Counted from the stretch's first letter, positions 7,439 to 17,290 are shown. The stretch: 64,000 bases of DNA from Luteimonas viscosa (GCF_008244685.1 NZ_VTFT01000001.1:1529248-1593247), one strand, 5' to 3'. Made by a program: numbers and translations. Notes: generated by a model from the sequence alone, not told the origin.

Positions 7439-10400
7439 CAGTAGCTGCCCACGAAATTGACGAACCAGCCCTGGTGGTCGTAATCGAACTCGGTCAGGTC
7501 GTCGCTGAAATCGGTGAAGTTGTAGCCCGCGCCGATGCGGAAGTTGCGGCCGATGTCGCGGTCCACGCCCGCCATCCAGCCCTGGCGCGTGCCGCCATCG
7601 TCCACGTCCAGCCAGCGGTACTCGGCCATCGCGTGCCAGCGGTACAGCAGCTCGTAGCGGACCTGCCCGGCGGCGAAGGTGGTCGCCGAGTCGAACCAGT
7701 CGCCGGTGCCGCGGCCGAAGCGCGCCTCGCCCTCGCGGCGCGCGAGCTTGCCCGCGAATTCCCAGCGCTGGTCGTGGCGGTACACGCCTTCCAGCGACAG
7801 CACCTGGGTCTTCTGGTCGTACTGCGCGCCGCCCATCTGGCCCAGCGTCGCCAGGTCGTAGAGGTAGGTATAGCGGCCGAACAGGCCCCAGCGCGTGCTG
7901 TTCCACGGGCGGAAGGCGAAGCCGAGGTTGCCCTCGATGAACTTCGCGCTGGCGGCCGGGTCGAGGTCGTCCTGGGTATCGGCGTAGTTGAAGCGCCCGG
8001 CGATCCGCCAGCTCTCGTTGAGCTTGTGGGTGAGGCGATGGGTGCTGACCCACTGGGTGACGCGTTCGGCGCCGCTGTCCTCGCGCCACTCCAGCTTGCT
8101 CTGCCAGCTGGTGTCGGTGGAGGTGCGGCCGCCGGCGACGCTGATCGCGCGGCGATCAACCTCGCCGCCGTTGACGTTGGTCAGCTCGCCGTCGCTCAGG
8201 GTGAAGCCGACGTTCCAGCCCTGGGCCGGATAGAAATCCAGGCCGAAGGTATGCGCCAGGCCGCTCTCGCGACGGTTCTTCAGGAACTGGCTCTCGTTGA
8301 ACACGTTGACCTGGTTCGACAGCCGCCAGCGCTGGCCGAGCGTCCAGCCGTTGCGCGCGTTGGGATTGAAAAGCGGGTCGTAGTCGCTGCGATCGGTGGA
8401 GTACGTGTAGCTGCCGTAGAAGCTCTGCTGCGCCGAACGCCGCCACTCGCCGTTGATCTGCGCCGCGTCGCCGCGGTCGCCGGTGGTGAGCTCGCCGCCC
8501 AGGGTGGAGAGATTGGCGAAGTTGTAGCGACCGCCGAGGGTGAACGCGTCGTTGTCGGCGTAGGCGCCACTGTCGTCGTCCAGGGTCAACTGGGCGGTGC
8601 CGTAGACATCGAGCGCGGTGCCGAAGCGGCGGGTGTAGCGCGCGGCGCCGAGCAGGCCGGCCGCATCGAGCGTGCCGCGCGTTTCTTCGACCCGCCGCAG
8701 CTCGAACGCGAGCGCATCGACATCGCCGATCCGCCATTCGGCCCGGGCCTGCGCCTGGGTCAGCACGTCGCCGGCGCGCTCGGCGCGGCTGTAGCGTGCG
8801 TACACGCCCAGGTTCGGGGTGAACTCGCCCAGCACCTCGGCGCCGTATTCCTCGACCTCGGCGCCGGTATCGAAGCGCGAGATCGAGTAGCCGGCGTCGA
8901 TCTGGCGCCACCACGCCCCCGCGCTCCACGGCTGCTGGCTCCAGCCCAGTTCCTGGAAGTTGGCGCGCGCCTCGACCGCGGTGGCCTCGCCTTCGCGTGG
9001 CCCGGCGGGATTGATGCGGGTGAAGCTCAGGCCGCCGTTGTCGGAGAAGAACACCGGCGCACTGGTGGACTCGGTGCGCGCGTGCTCGAGCTTCAGGTAG
9101 GTGCCTTTGCCGGCCTGCAGCGTGACGTCGGCCGAGGTCAGCGTGTAGTCCTCGCCGGCGCGGTTCTCGTCGACGTGGGTCAGGCCGACGCCGAGATGGT
9201 CGCCGAACCAGTGTTTGCCGCGCACGCCGGCGGCGACGTCGTCGGCGTCGAAGTCGCTGGGCACCCACTCGTAATCGACGATCAGGCGTTGCGCGAACCC
9301 GTCGAGCGGCGCGTCGCGGGTCAGCGTCGGCAGGTTCTGCAGGGTGATCTGCGCCAGCGGGCGGGTCAGCAGCACGCGGCCCTGCAGCTCGTCGATCTCG
9401 TAATCGGCGCCGCGCAGCAGTTCCACGCGCTGCTCGACACGGCCGGTGGTGCGGTCGCGCACTTCCAGCACCACCCGGTCGGAGCCGGGCAGCACGTCGG
9501 TGTGCCGCAGGTAATACAGGCTGCCGCCGGTGCCGATGAACTCGCTGTGGCCGGGCGCGGTCTGCGCCTCGGAGGCGAACGCGCGCAGTTGCGTCACCGG
9601 GTCGCCCCAGGCATTGGCCATGCGCGAGCGCCAGTTCAGCGCGGCGCCGTACAGCGCGCGTGAGTACTGGCCGTACTCGGTGCCGGTGAAGCCGGTGGCG
9701 AAGTTGCCCCACAGCGCCTCGTTCTTGTCCCAGTCCGCGCGCAGGTAGAAGCGGCCCATGGTGTCGACGTCGCGCCATACGCGGGAATCGTCGCCGTAGG
9801 TCGGGTAGTACAGGTCGGGATCGAGCCGCCGGAACACGTCCTGCGGATCGGCCGAGGTGAAGCCGTCGAACAGGTCCTCGAGCGGACGGTTCTGCGTATC
9901 GGCCTGGGCGGTGACCAGGTACTTCCCGCCCAGCTTGGCCTTGCCGTAGAACGCCAGGCGGCCGTCGCTGAGGATGTCGTCCTCGCGGCCGGCCATCGCC
10001 AGGGACTGGCCGGGCCCGCTGGCGTCGTTCTGGTAGACGGTGACGTCGGCCATCGCCACGCCGAAGAAGTAGCGGCCGCTGACGTCGACGTCGAGCGCAT
10101 GCACGATCGGCGCGGCGCCGTCCTGCCCATCGAGGCCGATCTCGAACCGGTGCTGGCCGACCGGCACGAGGTATTCGGCGACGAACTTGCGCTCAAGATC
10201 GACCGGATACGACTCGCCATTGATGCGCAGCGAGCGGCCTTCCGGCAGGTTGCGACCCTGCACGCGCACGCGCGAGCCGTAGATCGGGATGTTCTGCTGG
10301 CGCAGGCCGTTCCCGGCGAACGCGTCCTCCACGAGTTGCTGGGTCAGCGCCTGGTCGCCGCTCAGCGCGGTGCCGAGCGAACGTTCGACGCTCTCGCGCA

Positions 10401-11103
10401 CCTGTCCGCGGGCGCGCTCCGCTTCGTCGGGGCGCACCAGCTGCAGCTTGCGCGGCGAGGTTTCGTCGAAATTGCCTTGCGCGTCGAACGCACGCAGCAC
10501 GTAGACCAGTTCGTCGCCGGCGCGCAGGCGCAGGTCCGCCGGAAGTTCGCCGTTCCACTCGCTCTGCACGGCGGCTTCGACCGGGAGGTCCAGGCTCGCC
10601 ACCGGTGCGACCAGGTCGCCGTCGCTGCCGCGGTAGATCCGCAGTTCGTAGCGGTCGACGAAGGCGGTGTAGTTGCTGCGCACGAACAGGCGCACCGGCT
10701 CGACGATCCGCCCCGCGTCGAAGGCGACCATCGACGGCGCGGTGATGCTGAGTTCCGGCACGCCCAGGTCGGGATCCTCGGTGGCCCAGATCGCGCCGCC
10801 GCCCGGCAACTGCACCGAGAACGTGCCGCGCGCCACCGCGCGACCCGGCTGGTCGAGCGCGACCGACACGCGCCGGTCCGGCTGCAACGCCTCGGAGGAC
10901 GACTGCGCGTCCGTCCCGGTGGTCGCCGGCTGGTCGTAGCTGCGCGTGCGCACGCGGAACACCAGCTCGCCGGTCTCGCTGCTGCAGGCTTCATCGCCGC
11001 ATTCGATCGCGGCCTTCGCCGGCTCGGCCTGTTGCGCCGAGGCGCTGGCGCTCATGCCGGCGAGGATGCCGATCAGGGTGGCGTCTAGCAATTTCATCTT
11101 CAT
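7438..11103 (-). CDS. Large outer-membrane beta-barrel protein (second gene of surface operon)
   Basis: The 1221-residue protein starts with a signal peptide (MKMKLLDATLIGILAGMSASASA). An approximately 350-residue periplasmic part with Ig-like beta segments follows (VRLFVRSNYTAFVDRYELRI, YGSRVRVQGRNLPEGRSLRI, VGQHRFEIGLDGQ). From about residue 360 to the end there are many alternating hydrophobic/polar strands ending in aromatic residues (for example ALYGAALNWRSRM, YGSYTYSTDRSDY, AGYNFTDFSDD). The last residues, WFVNFVGSY, fit an outer-membrane barrel insertion signal. An AGGGGG ribosome site lies 9 bases before the ATG at 11103. It lies 14 bases after the giant repeat gene and overlaps the next gene by one base. 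I recognise no named family; export porin or anchor for its two neighbours is an inference from the operon. Confidence 0.85.
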   Translation of the reverse strand: MKMKLLDATLIGILAGMSASASAQQAEPAKAAIECGDEACSSETGELVFRVRTRSYDQPATTGTDAQSSSEALQPDRRVSVALDQPGRAVARGTFSVQLPGGGAIWATEDPDLGVPELSITAPSMVAFDAGRIVEPVRLFVRSNYTAFVDRYELRIYRGSDGDLVAPVASLDLPVEAAVQSEWNGELPADLRLRAGDELVYVLRAFDAQGNFDETSPRKLQLVRPDEAERARGQVRESVERSLGTALSGDQALTQQLVEDAFAGNGLRQQNIPIYGSRVRVQGRNLPEGRSLRINGESYPVDLERKFVAEYLVPVGQHRFEIGLDGQDGAAPIVHALDVDVSGRYFFGVAMADVTVYQNDASGPGQSLAMAGREDDILSDGRLAFYGKAKLGGKYLVTAQADTQNRPLEDLFDGFTSADPQDVFRRLDPDLYYPTYGDDSRVWRDVDTMGRFYLRADWDKNEALWGNFATGFTGTEYGQYSRALYGAALNWRSRMANAWGDPVTQLRAFASEAQTAPGHSEFIGTGGSLYYLRHTDVLPGSDRVVLEVRDRTTGRVEQRVELLRGADYEIDELQGRVLLTRPLAQITLQNLPTLTRDAPLDGFAQRLIVDYEWVPSDFDADDVAAGVRGKHWFGDHLGVGLTHVDENRAGEDYTLTSADVTLQAGKGTYLKLEHARTESTSAPVFFSDNGGLSFTRINPAGPREGEATAVEARANFQELGWSQQPWSAGAWWRQIDAGYSISRFDTGAEVEEYGAEVLGEFTPNLGVYARYSRAERAGDVLTQAQARAEWRIGDVDALAFELRRVEETRGTLDAAGLLGAARYTRRFGTALDVYGTAQLTLDDDSGAYADNDAFTLGGRYNFANLSTLGGELTTGDRGDAAQINGEWRRSAQQSFYGSYTYSTDRSDYDPLFNPNARNGWTLGQRWRLSNQVNVFNESQFLKNRRESGLAHTFGLDFYPAQGWNVGFTLSDGELTNVNGGEVDRRAISVAGGRTSTDTSWQSKLEWREDSGAERVTQWVSTHRLTHKLNESWRIAGRFNYADTQDDLDPAASAKFIEGNLGFAFRPWNSTRWGLFGRYTYLYDLATLGQMGGAQYDQKTQVLSLEGVYRHDQRWEFAGKLARREGEARFGRGTGDWFDSATTFAAGQVRYELLYRWHAMAEYRWLDVDDGGTRQGWMAGVDRDIGRNFRIGAGYNFTDFSDDLTEFDYDHQGWFVNFVGSY

Positions 11104-11117
11104 GGTCCGGATCCCCC

Positions 11118-14100
11118 TTACCTGCGTTCCGTGCCGACGGGGGCCGCCGGATCGCTGCTTGCCTCGACCCGCACCTTGGCGCGGACCTCCGGACTCAAGC
11201 GCTGCGCGAGCGCCTGCTGCACCGCGCTGGCGCGTCGCAGTCCGAGCGCGGCGTTGTAGGCGTGCGAGCCGCGGACGTCGGTGTGTCCGACGATCGCCAC
11301 CACGCCGCCGCCGAGTTGCTCGAGCCGTCTCGCGACCGCGTCGAGCAGGTCTTCGAACTCGGGCCGGATCCGCGACTGGTCGGTGTCGAACAGCACCGTG
11401 CCCAGCAATGCGCCGCCGGCATCCACGCCCGCGACCAGGCTGTGCGGATCCTCGACGCGCGTGCGCAGGACCACGCTGAGGCCGGCCTGCGCCTCGGCCG
11501 CCACCTGCGCCTGCAGCGCATCGCGCACCGCGGCCGCGCGGGCGAAGGCCAGGCCCTCGCTGTCGCCGTCGGCGGTGATCGCCACCTCGCCACCGCGATG
11601 GCGCTCGAACTGCTCCGCCATTCGCGTAATCGCCGGCAGGTAGGCCTCGCGCACCTCGGTGCTGCCGGGGGCGAAGATCACCTCGCCCAGTTCCAGTTCC
11701 ACCCGGCGCTCGCCGCCCGGCAGCACCTGCACCGGCAGTTGCACGCCGAAGTCGAAGCGCACCGGCAGGCCCGGGGTCACGCGCCGCACCAGCGGATTGG
11801 CGGTGGTGAACGGCGTGCCCGGCGGCAGCGTGGCCGGATCGACCTTGAGGATGAAGTTGCGGCCATGGCCCCAGTCGCCGCCGTGCACGTCGGCCAGGTG
11901 GTAGCGGCCGTACTGGTCGGTCTCGATCAGCACGCCCTCCACCGATGCGATGCGCACGCCGGGAATGCCGCGCTCGTCGATGCCCGCATTGGAGATGACG
12001 TAGGCCACGTCGAACCCGCCTTCCACCGCGGACACCACGCGCTCGACCGTCGGCTCTGCCGCGTTCAACCCCTTCGCCGCCTCGCCGCTGCGTTCGAGCG
12101 TGGGGTTGCCGGCGGCGTCCATGCGCAGGGTCACGCCCTGGGCGCTGCTCAGCACGAAATCGCCGGTGAAATCGGCCGAGCGCAGGCGCTGGCGGATCAC
12201 CACCTGGCGCGCCTCCACCGGGTCGGCTTCGGACTGCCGCGCCGCGATCGCACCCACGTCGATGCCGTGCAGCAGCGGTGCGCTGGCATCGGCCACCGGC
12301 TGCGGACCGTCGCCACGATCGATCGTGGTCGAACCGGCGACGTAGGCCGCGGGCGCGAAGCCGCCCTGCACGCGCACGTCGCCCAGGTCCGCGCGATCCT
12401 GCCAGCCGTCGCCGTCGCGATCGTCGAAGACCGTGCCGAAGACCAGACTGTCGTCGAGCAGCGGATCGGCGTCGAGCGCGACCTGCGCGGTGGCGACGTT
12501 CGAGATCGGCGTGTTCGCCCCGTCGACCGCGACCGCTTCGTTGACGTGCGTGCCGGCGCGCACGCCGGCGCCTACGCGCAACAGGTAGACGATGGTCGCC
12601 TGCCCGCCGGCCTCGATGTCGAGCCCGCCGATGCGCAGCGGATACCGCCCGTCCAGGGTGAAGGCACCGTCGCGGTCGGTCACCGCCATCGAGCCCTCGA
12701 CGTAGCTGAAGCCGTCCGGCGGGGTGTCGACGAGGGTGGCGCCGGTCACGTTCACCGCACCGATGTTCTCGACCGCCAGGGTGTAGCGGACCAGGTCGCC
12801 GATCGCGACGTTGCGCACGGCCACGCTCTTGACGATGCGCAGCAGCGCGTCGTCGGACAGCTCGTGCCGGGTTTCGCAGACGGTGCATTCGGGCTCGACG
12901 TCGCTGGATTCGCCCACCACCACGTTCCCGACGCTGCCGCTGGCGTCCGCCGTGACCGTGGCCGGGTAGGTGAAGGCGTAGTCGCCCGGCACGGTGCCGG
13001 TCGGCAGGGTGCAGACCACCGTGGCGCCCTGCGCGGCGCAGCCCGCCGGCAGCGCGCCCAGCGCGAGGCCCGGCCCCGGGGTGTCGACCAGCCGCACGTC
13101 GGCGCGCGTGGCGGAGTTCTCCACCGTCGCCGTCAGCGTGTACTCGATGACGTCGCCGACGCCGACTTCCTGGTCCTCGCCGGGCGTCGCCTGCTTGGCG
13201 ATGACGATCCGCGGTTCGACCAGGGGATGCTGGGTATTGCAACTGCCGCACGTCGGCGGCTGGCCGCCGGTGCCGGTGCCGCCGCTGGCGGCGACCACGT
13301 TGCTCACGATGACGGTCGCATCGGCATCCACCGTCGCCGTGTAGGTCAGCGCGTACGTGCCCGGCAGCGTGCCCGCCGGCAGCGTGCAGGTCAGCGTGCC
13401 GGTGCAGGCGAACGCGCCCGCATCGGTCACCTCGCCGAAGCTCAGGCCCTCGCCCAGGGTGTCGTCCAGGGTCAGCACCTCGCGCGTCGACGAACGTTCG
13501 ACCGTCGCCTGCAGGGTGTAGGTGATGACGTCGCCCGCACGCACCGGGGTGTCGCTGCCCGGATCGGAGGACTTGGTCACGGTGACCACCGGCGCGATCA
13601 CGTCGTGTTCGGTCGCACACGTGGTGCACTCCGGTTCCGGATCGCCGCCCGGCGGGTTGCTCGCCGTCACCACGTTGCCCAGCGTGCCGGCCGCATCGGC
13701 GTCCACCGTTGCGGTGTAGGTCAACGCGTAGGTCCCAGGCACCGTCTCCGCGGGCAGCGTGCAGGTCAGCGACCCGGTGCACGCGAACGCGCCCGCATCG
13801 GTCACCTCACCGAAGCCCAGGCCCTCGCCGAGGGTGTCGACCAGCGTCAGCACCTGGGTCGTGGCCGAGTGCGCCACCGTCACCGTCAGCGTGTAGGCCA
13901 GAGTGTCGCCCGGCGAGACTTCGCTGCCCGGCGCGGGATCGGACGACTTCGCCACCGTGATCGAGGTCGGCAGCACTTCATGCTCGGTCTCGCACGTGGT
14001 GCATTCCGGTTCGGGATCAGAACCGCCCGGCTGGTTGCTGGCTGTCACCGCATTTCGCAACGTGCCGGTCGCGTCGGCATCGACGGTCGCGGTGTAGCTC

Positions 14101-17100
14101 AGTGCATACGTGCCCGGCAGCGTGCCCGCCGGCAGGGTGCAGGTCAGCGATCCGCTGCAGGCGAACGCGCCGGCGCTCGTCACTTCTCCGAAGCCCAGGC
14201 CTTCGCCCGGCACGTCGACCAGCGTCAGCACCTCGGTCGTGGCCGAGTTGGCGATCGTCGCCGTCAGGGTGTAGGTCAGGGTGTCGCCCGGCGCCACTTC
14301 GCTGCCCGGCGCGGGATCGGACGACTTCACCACCGTGATCGAGGTCGGCTCCACTTCGTGCCGGGTCGAACAGGTGGTGCACTCCGGATCCGGATCGCCG
14401 CCGGGCGGGGTCGAAGGGACCACCACGTTGCCGACCGTACCGGTCGCATCGCCATCCACGGTCGCGGCGTATTCGAACGTGTGCACGCCGACCGCGGCAC
14501 CGGCCGCCAGCACGCAGGTCACCACCTGGCCGCTCGCCGTGCAGCCGGCCGGAAATGCGCCTTCCAGCGTGAGGCCCGCGCCCAGGGTATCGGTCAGCGT
14601 GATCGCTTCGGTGGTCGCGGCGTTGGCGACGGTCACCGCCAGCGTGTAGTCGATCGTCTGGCCCGGGGTCACGGTCGCACCCGAGGCCGGGTTCGAACTC
14701 TTCGTCACCGTGGTCGCCGGGGTCAGCGGATGTTCGGTTTCGCAGCTCGTGCACTCCGGATCAGGGTCGCCGCCGGGCGGGGTCGTCGCCACGACCACGT
14801 TGCCGACCGAACCGGTCGCGTCGGCATCCACGGTCGCGGTGTAGTCGAACGTGTGCACGCCCACCGTGGCACCGGCCGCCAGCACGCAGGTCACCACCTG
14901 GCCAGCGGCGGTGCAGCCGACCGGCAGCGCGCCGTCCAGCGTCAGGCCCGCGCCCAGCGTGTCGGTCAGCGTGATCGCCTCGGTGGTGGCCGCATTCGCC
15001 ACCGTCACCGCCAGCGTGTAGTCGATGGCCTGACCCGGGACCACGGGCGTGCCCGCGGCCGGCGTCGAACTCTTCGCCACCGACGTCGCCGGGGTCAGCG
15101 GATGTCCGGTTTCGCAGCTGGTGCACTCCGGGTCCGGGTCGCCGCCCGGGGGTGTCGTCGCGACCACTACGTTGCCGACCGAACCGGTCGCGTCGGCATC
15201 CACGGTCGCGGCGTAGTCGAACGTGTGCACGCCCACCGCGGCACCGGCCGCCAGCACGCAGGTCACCACCTGGCCGCCGGACGTGCAGCCGGCCGGCAGC
15301 GCGCCGTCCAGCGTCAGGCCCGCGCCCAGCGTGTCGGTCAGCGTGATCGCCTCGGTCGTCGCCGCATTGGCCACCGTCACCGTCAGGGTGTAGTCGATCG
15401 CCTGGCCCGGGCTGACGCTGGTACCCGGGGCCGGCGTCGAACTCTTCGCCACCGAAGTCGCAGGCGCCAGTGGATGTCCGGTTTCGCAGCTGGTGCAGTC
15501 CGGATCCGGATCGCCGCCCGGCGGCGTGGTCGGGACCACCACGTTGCCGACCGTCCCGGTGGCGTCGCTGTCGACCGTCGCGCTGTATTCGAAAACGTGC
15601 GGGCCCACCCCGGCGCCTGCCGCCAGCACGCAGGTCACCACCTGGCCAGCCGCGGTGCAGCCGGCCGGCAACGCGCCGTCCAGCGTCAGGCCCGCGCCCA
15701 GCGTGTCGGTCAGCGTGATCGCTTCGGTCGTCGCCGCATTGGCCACGGTCACCGTCAGTGTGTAGTCGATCGTCTCGCCGGCGCTCACCGGGGAGCCGGA
15801 AGCCGGGCTCGAGGCCTTCTCCACCGAGCTCGCGGGACCGAGGGGCGTGAGTTCCTCGCAATCGTTGCCGGCCGCGGTGCAGTCGATCGAACCGTTGGGG
15901 AAGCTCACCGCATTGGCGATGCTGGTGACGTTCGCCGGCAGGGGATCGTCGACCTGCACCACGAAGTCCAGCACCGCGCTGCCGTTCGCCGGCACGTTGA
16001 ACGCGCTGGTGTTGGTGCAGGCGCTGCCGGTGCAGGTGAAGTCGTTGCCTGCGGCCACGTAGGCGCTGTTGGCCGGCACGGTCTCGGCCACGTCGCCGGC
16101 GAACAGCGTGCCCACGGCGCCACCGGCGTTGTCGATGGTGATCGCGTACGACAGCACGTCGCCCGCGGCGACCGCCGCACCGTCGACGTATGGCGCACCG
16201 TTCACTTCGGCCAGCGTCTTGACCACCGACAGCTCGGCCTGGGCGATCTCCGGGAATGCACAGGACGCCAGGTCGCGGGAACCGTTGGCGCTGGTCGGCG
16301 CCTGTGCCGCCAGGGTGCCCGTCGCCGGGTCGTAGGCGTAGTACTGGCTGGGACTGGAGTTGTTGGCCACGAACAGGCGCCCGTCGTCCGCGAACGCCAC
16401 GCCCGCCCACTGGATAGTCGACGGCTGCCCGTCGAGCAGCGGCCGCGTCTGGCGGGTGGCCTGCGGGCTGCCCGGCGTCGAGAAATCGATGCGGTACAGG
16501 TCCTGTCCCGCGGCGATCCAGCCGAACCCGTCGGCATCGAAGGCGACGTCGCCCGAGCCCGGATCGGTGGGCGCGAAGTCGTACTGCAGGTTGCCGATGT
16601 CCTGCGCGCTGTAGCCGAACCCGGTCGCGTCGGCGGTCAGCCGGATCACCACCGGCGAAGAACCGCTGGCGATCAGGTAGCCGACGCCGTCGGGCGCCAT
16701 GCCGGCACGCGGGAAGTCGCTGCTCGACAGCCCGGAGGCGAGCGCCTGGTACCAGCCGCCGTTGTCGGCGTCGTAGGCCCAGATCATCGAACCCGTGGTC
16801 GCATGGAACAGCATGCGATCGCGCACCGGATCGATCATCAACGCGTTGACGTTGCCACCCACCGTCGGCAGCGCCAGCTCCGGCACCGTCGCATCGGACG
16901 CCGCGCCGGGTTCGTAGCGCGAGATCTCCACGCCGTTGACGAAGCTGTAGATCGCGTTGGAAGTCGCGCTTCCACCTGGCGCGGTGCAGAAGCTGTAGGG
17001 CGCGGCCGCCGAGACCGTGACCGTCGCGCCGTCGGTGTTGTTGCCGGGATCGGTATCGGTGGTGCCCTCGGGCGCCGCGACCGTCGCCACGTTGGTGAGG

Positions 17101-17213
17101 GATGCCGATTGCGCGAGGACCGGCGATGCCGCCAGTCCCGCGAAACCCGCGATCAGCGCCAGCACCACCCCTGCGGCGGCCGCCCTGGCCTGCCCGTAAC
17201 CGTTCGAAAGCAC
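11118..17213 (-). CDS. Giant cysteine-rich repeat surface protein with C-terminal OmpA-type domains (first gene of surface operon)
   Basis: The 2031-residue protein starts at GTG 17213, six bases after AGGGG. A signal peptide follows (AAAAGVVLALIAGFAGLAA, cleavage near VLAQ). Residues about 40-300 look like a beta-propeller (IWAYDADNGGWYQAL, GVAFADDGRLFVANNSSP). A DUF11-like domain comes next, then at least seven near-identical 124-126-residue repeats and two diverged ones. Each repeat has the form KSS-P...GDTLTYTLT...LTLxDTLGxGL..., with a CTxCET motif at its end. The last 400 residues contain a DUF11 domain, a linker (VFGTVFDDRDGDGWQDRADL) and two OmpA-like domains. The second is canonical: VLFDTDQSRIRPEFEDLL, then GHTDVRGSHAYNAALGLRRA, which keeps the Asp and Arg that bind peptidoglycan. 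I infer a cell-wall-tethered surface fibre or scaffold. DNA-level repeats make it prone to expansion, contraction and misassembly. Confidence 0.9.
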   Translation of the reverse strand: MLSNGYGQARAAAAGVVLALIAGFAGLAASPVLAQSASLTNVATVAAPEGTTDTDPGNNTDGATVTVSAAAPYSFCTAPGGSATSNAIYSFVNGVEISRYEPGAASDATVPELALPTVGGNVNALMIDPVRDRMLFHATTGSMIWAYDADNGGWYQALASGLSSSDFPRAGMAPDGVGYLIASGSSPVVIRLTADATGFGYSAQDIGNLQYDFAPTDPGSGDVAFDADGFGWIAAGQDLYRIDFSTPGSPQATRQTRPLLDGQPSTIQWAGVAFADDGRLFVANNSSPSQYYAYDPATGTLAAQAPTSANGSRDLASCAFPEIAQAELSVVKTLAEVNGAPYVDGAAVAAGDVLSYAITIDNAGGAVGTLFAGDVAETVPANSAYVAAGNDFTCTGSACTNTSAFNVPANGSAVLDFVVQVDDPLPANVTSIANAVSFPNGSIDCTAAGNDCEELTPLGPASSVEKASSPASGSPVSAGETIDYTLTVTVANAATTEAITLTDTLGAGLTLDGALPAGCTAAGQVVTCVLAAGAGVGPHVFEYSATVDSDATGTVGNVVVPTTPPGGDPDPDCTSCETGHPLAPATSVAKSSTPAPGTSVSPGQAIDYTLTVTVANAATTEAITLTDTLGAGLTLDGALPAGCTSGGQVVTCVLAAGAAVGVHTFDYAATVDADATGSVGNVVVATTPPGGDPDPECTSCETGHPLTPATSVAKSSTPAAGTPVVPGQAIDYTLAVTVANAATTEAITLTDTLGAGLTLDGALPVGCTAAGQVVTCVLAAGATVGVHTFDYTATVDADATGSVGNVVVATTPPGGDPDPECTSCETEHPLTPATTVTKSSNPASGATVTPGQTIDYTLAVTVANAATTEAITLTDTLGAGLTLEGAFPAGCTASGQVVTCVLAAGAAVGVHTFEYAATVDGDATGTVGNVVVPSTPPGGDPDPECTTCSTRHEVEPTSITVVKSSDPAPGSEVAPGDTLTYTLTATIANSATTEVLTLVDVPGEGLGFGEVTSAGAFACSGSLTCTLPAGTLPGTYALSYTATVDADATGTLRNAVTASNQPGGSDPEPECTTCETEHEVLPTSITVAKSSDPAPGSEVSPGDTLAYTLTVTVAHSATTQVLTLVDTLGEGLGFGEVTDAGAFACTGSLTCTLPAETVPGTYALTYTATVDADAAGTLGNVVTASNPPGGDPEPECTTCATEHDVIAPVVTVTKSSDPGSDTPVRAGDVITYTLQATVERSSTREVLTLDDTLGEGLSFGEVTDAGAFACTGTLTCTLPAGTLPGTYALTYTATVDADATVIVSNVVAASGGTGTGGQPPTCGSCNTQHPLVEPRIVIAKQATPGEDQEVGVGDVIEYTLTATVENSATRADVRLVDTPGPGLALGALPAGCAAQGATVVCTLPTGTVPGDYAFTYPATVTADASGSVGNVVVGESSDVEPECTVCETRHELSDDALLRIVKSVAVRNVAIGDLVRYTLAVENIGAVNVTGATLVDTPPDGFSYVEGSMAVTDRDGAFTLDGRYPLRIGGLDIEAGGQATIVYLLRVGAGVRAGTHVNEAVAVDGANTPISNVATAQVALDADPLLDDSLVFGTVFDDRDGDGWQDRADLGDVRVQGGFAPAAYVAGSTTIDRGDGPQPVADASAPLLHGIDVGAIAARQSEADPVEARQVVIRQRLRSADFTGDFVLSSAQGVTLRMDAAGNPTLERSGEAAKGLNAAEPTVERVVSAVEGGFDVAYVISNAGIDERGIPGVRIASVEGVLIETDQYGRYHLADVHGGDWGHGRNFILKVDPATLPPGTPFTTANPLVRRVTPGLPVRFDFGVQLPVQVLPGGERRVELELGEVIFAPGSTEVREAYLPAITRMAEQFERHRGGEVAITADGDSEGLAFARAAAVRDALQAQVAAEAQAGLSVVLRTRVEDPHSLVAGVDAGGALLGTVLFDTDQSRIRPEFEDLLDAVARRLEQLGGGVVAIVGHTDVRGSHAYNAALGLRRASAVQQALAQRLSPEVRAKVRVEASSDPAAPVGTERR
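13190..15850 (-). repeat. Array of 372-378 bp direct repeats inside the giant surface gene
   Basis: Anchoring on the codons just after the conserved lysine of the KSS motif gives 15817, 15445, 15073, 14701, 14326, 13948 and about 13573. The spacings are 372, 372, 372, 375, 378 and 375 bases. The four left-strand-proximal copies (14.4-15.85 kb) are nearly identical over long stretches; the next three form a second subfamily (GEGLGFGEVT), and one more diverged copy lies near 13190. All spacings are multiples of three, so gain or loss of a unit keeps the frame. Confidence 0.92.
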
Positions 17214-17290
17214 CTGCAACCCCCTAGGAAAGTCCGCGGCAAGCCAGCGCACGGATGTGCGTGGATGCCGCCCTTCGCCATGCGCATGAC

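Noticed and set aside
13190-15850. CRISPR array or satellite
   Set aside because: The repeats are 372-378 bases, without spacers, and code for protein in a constant frame.
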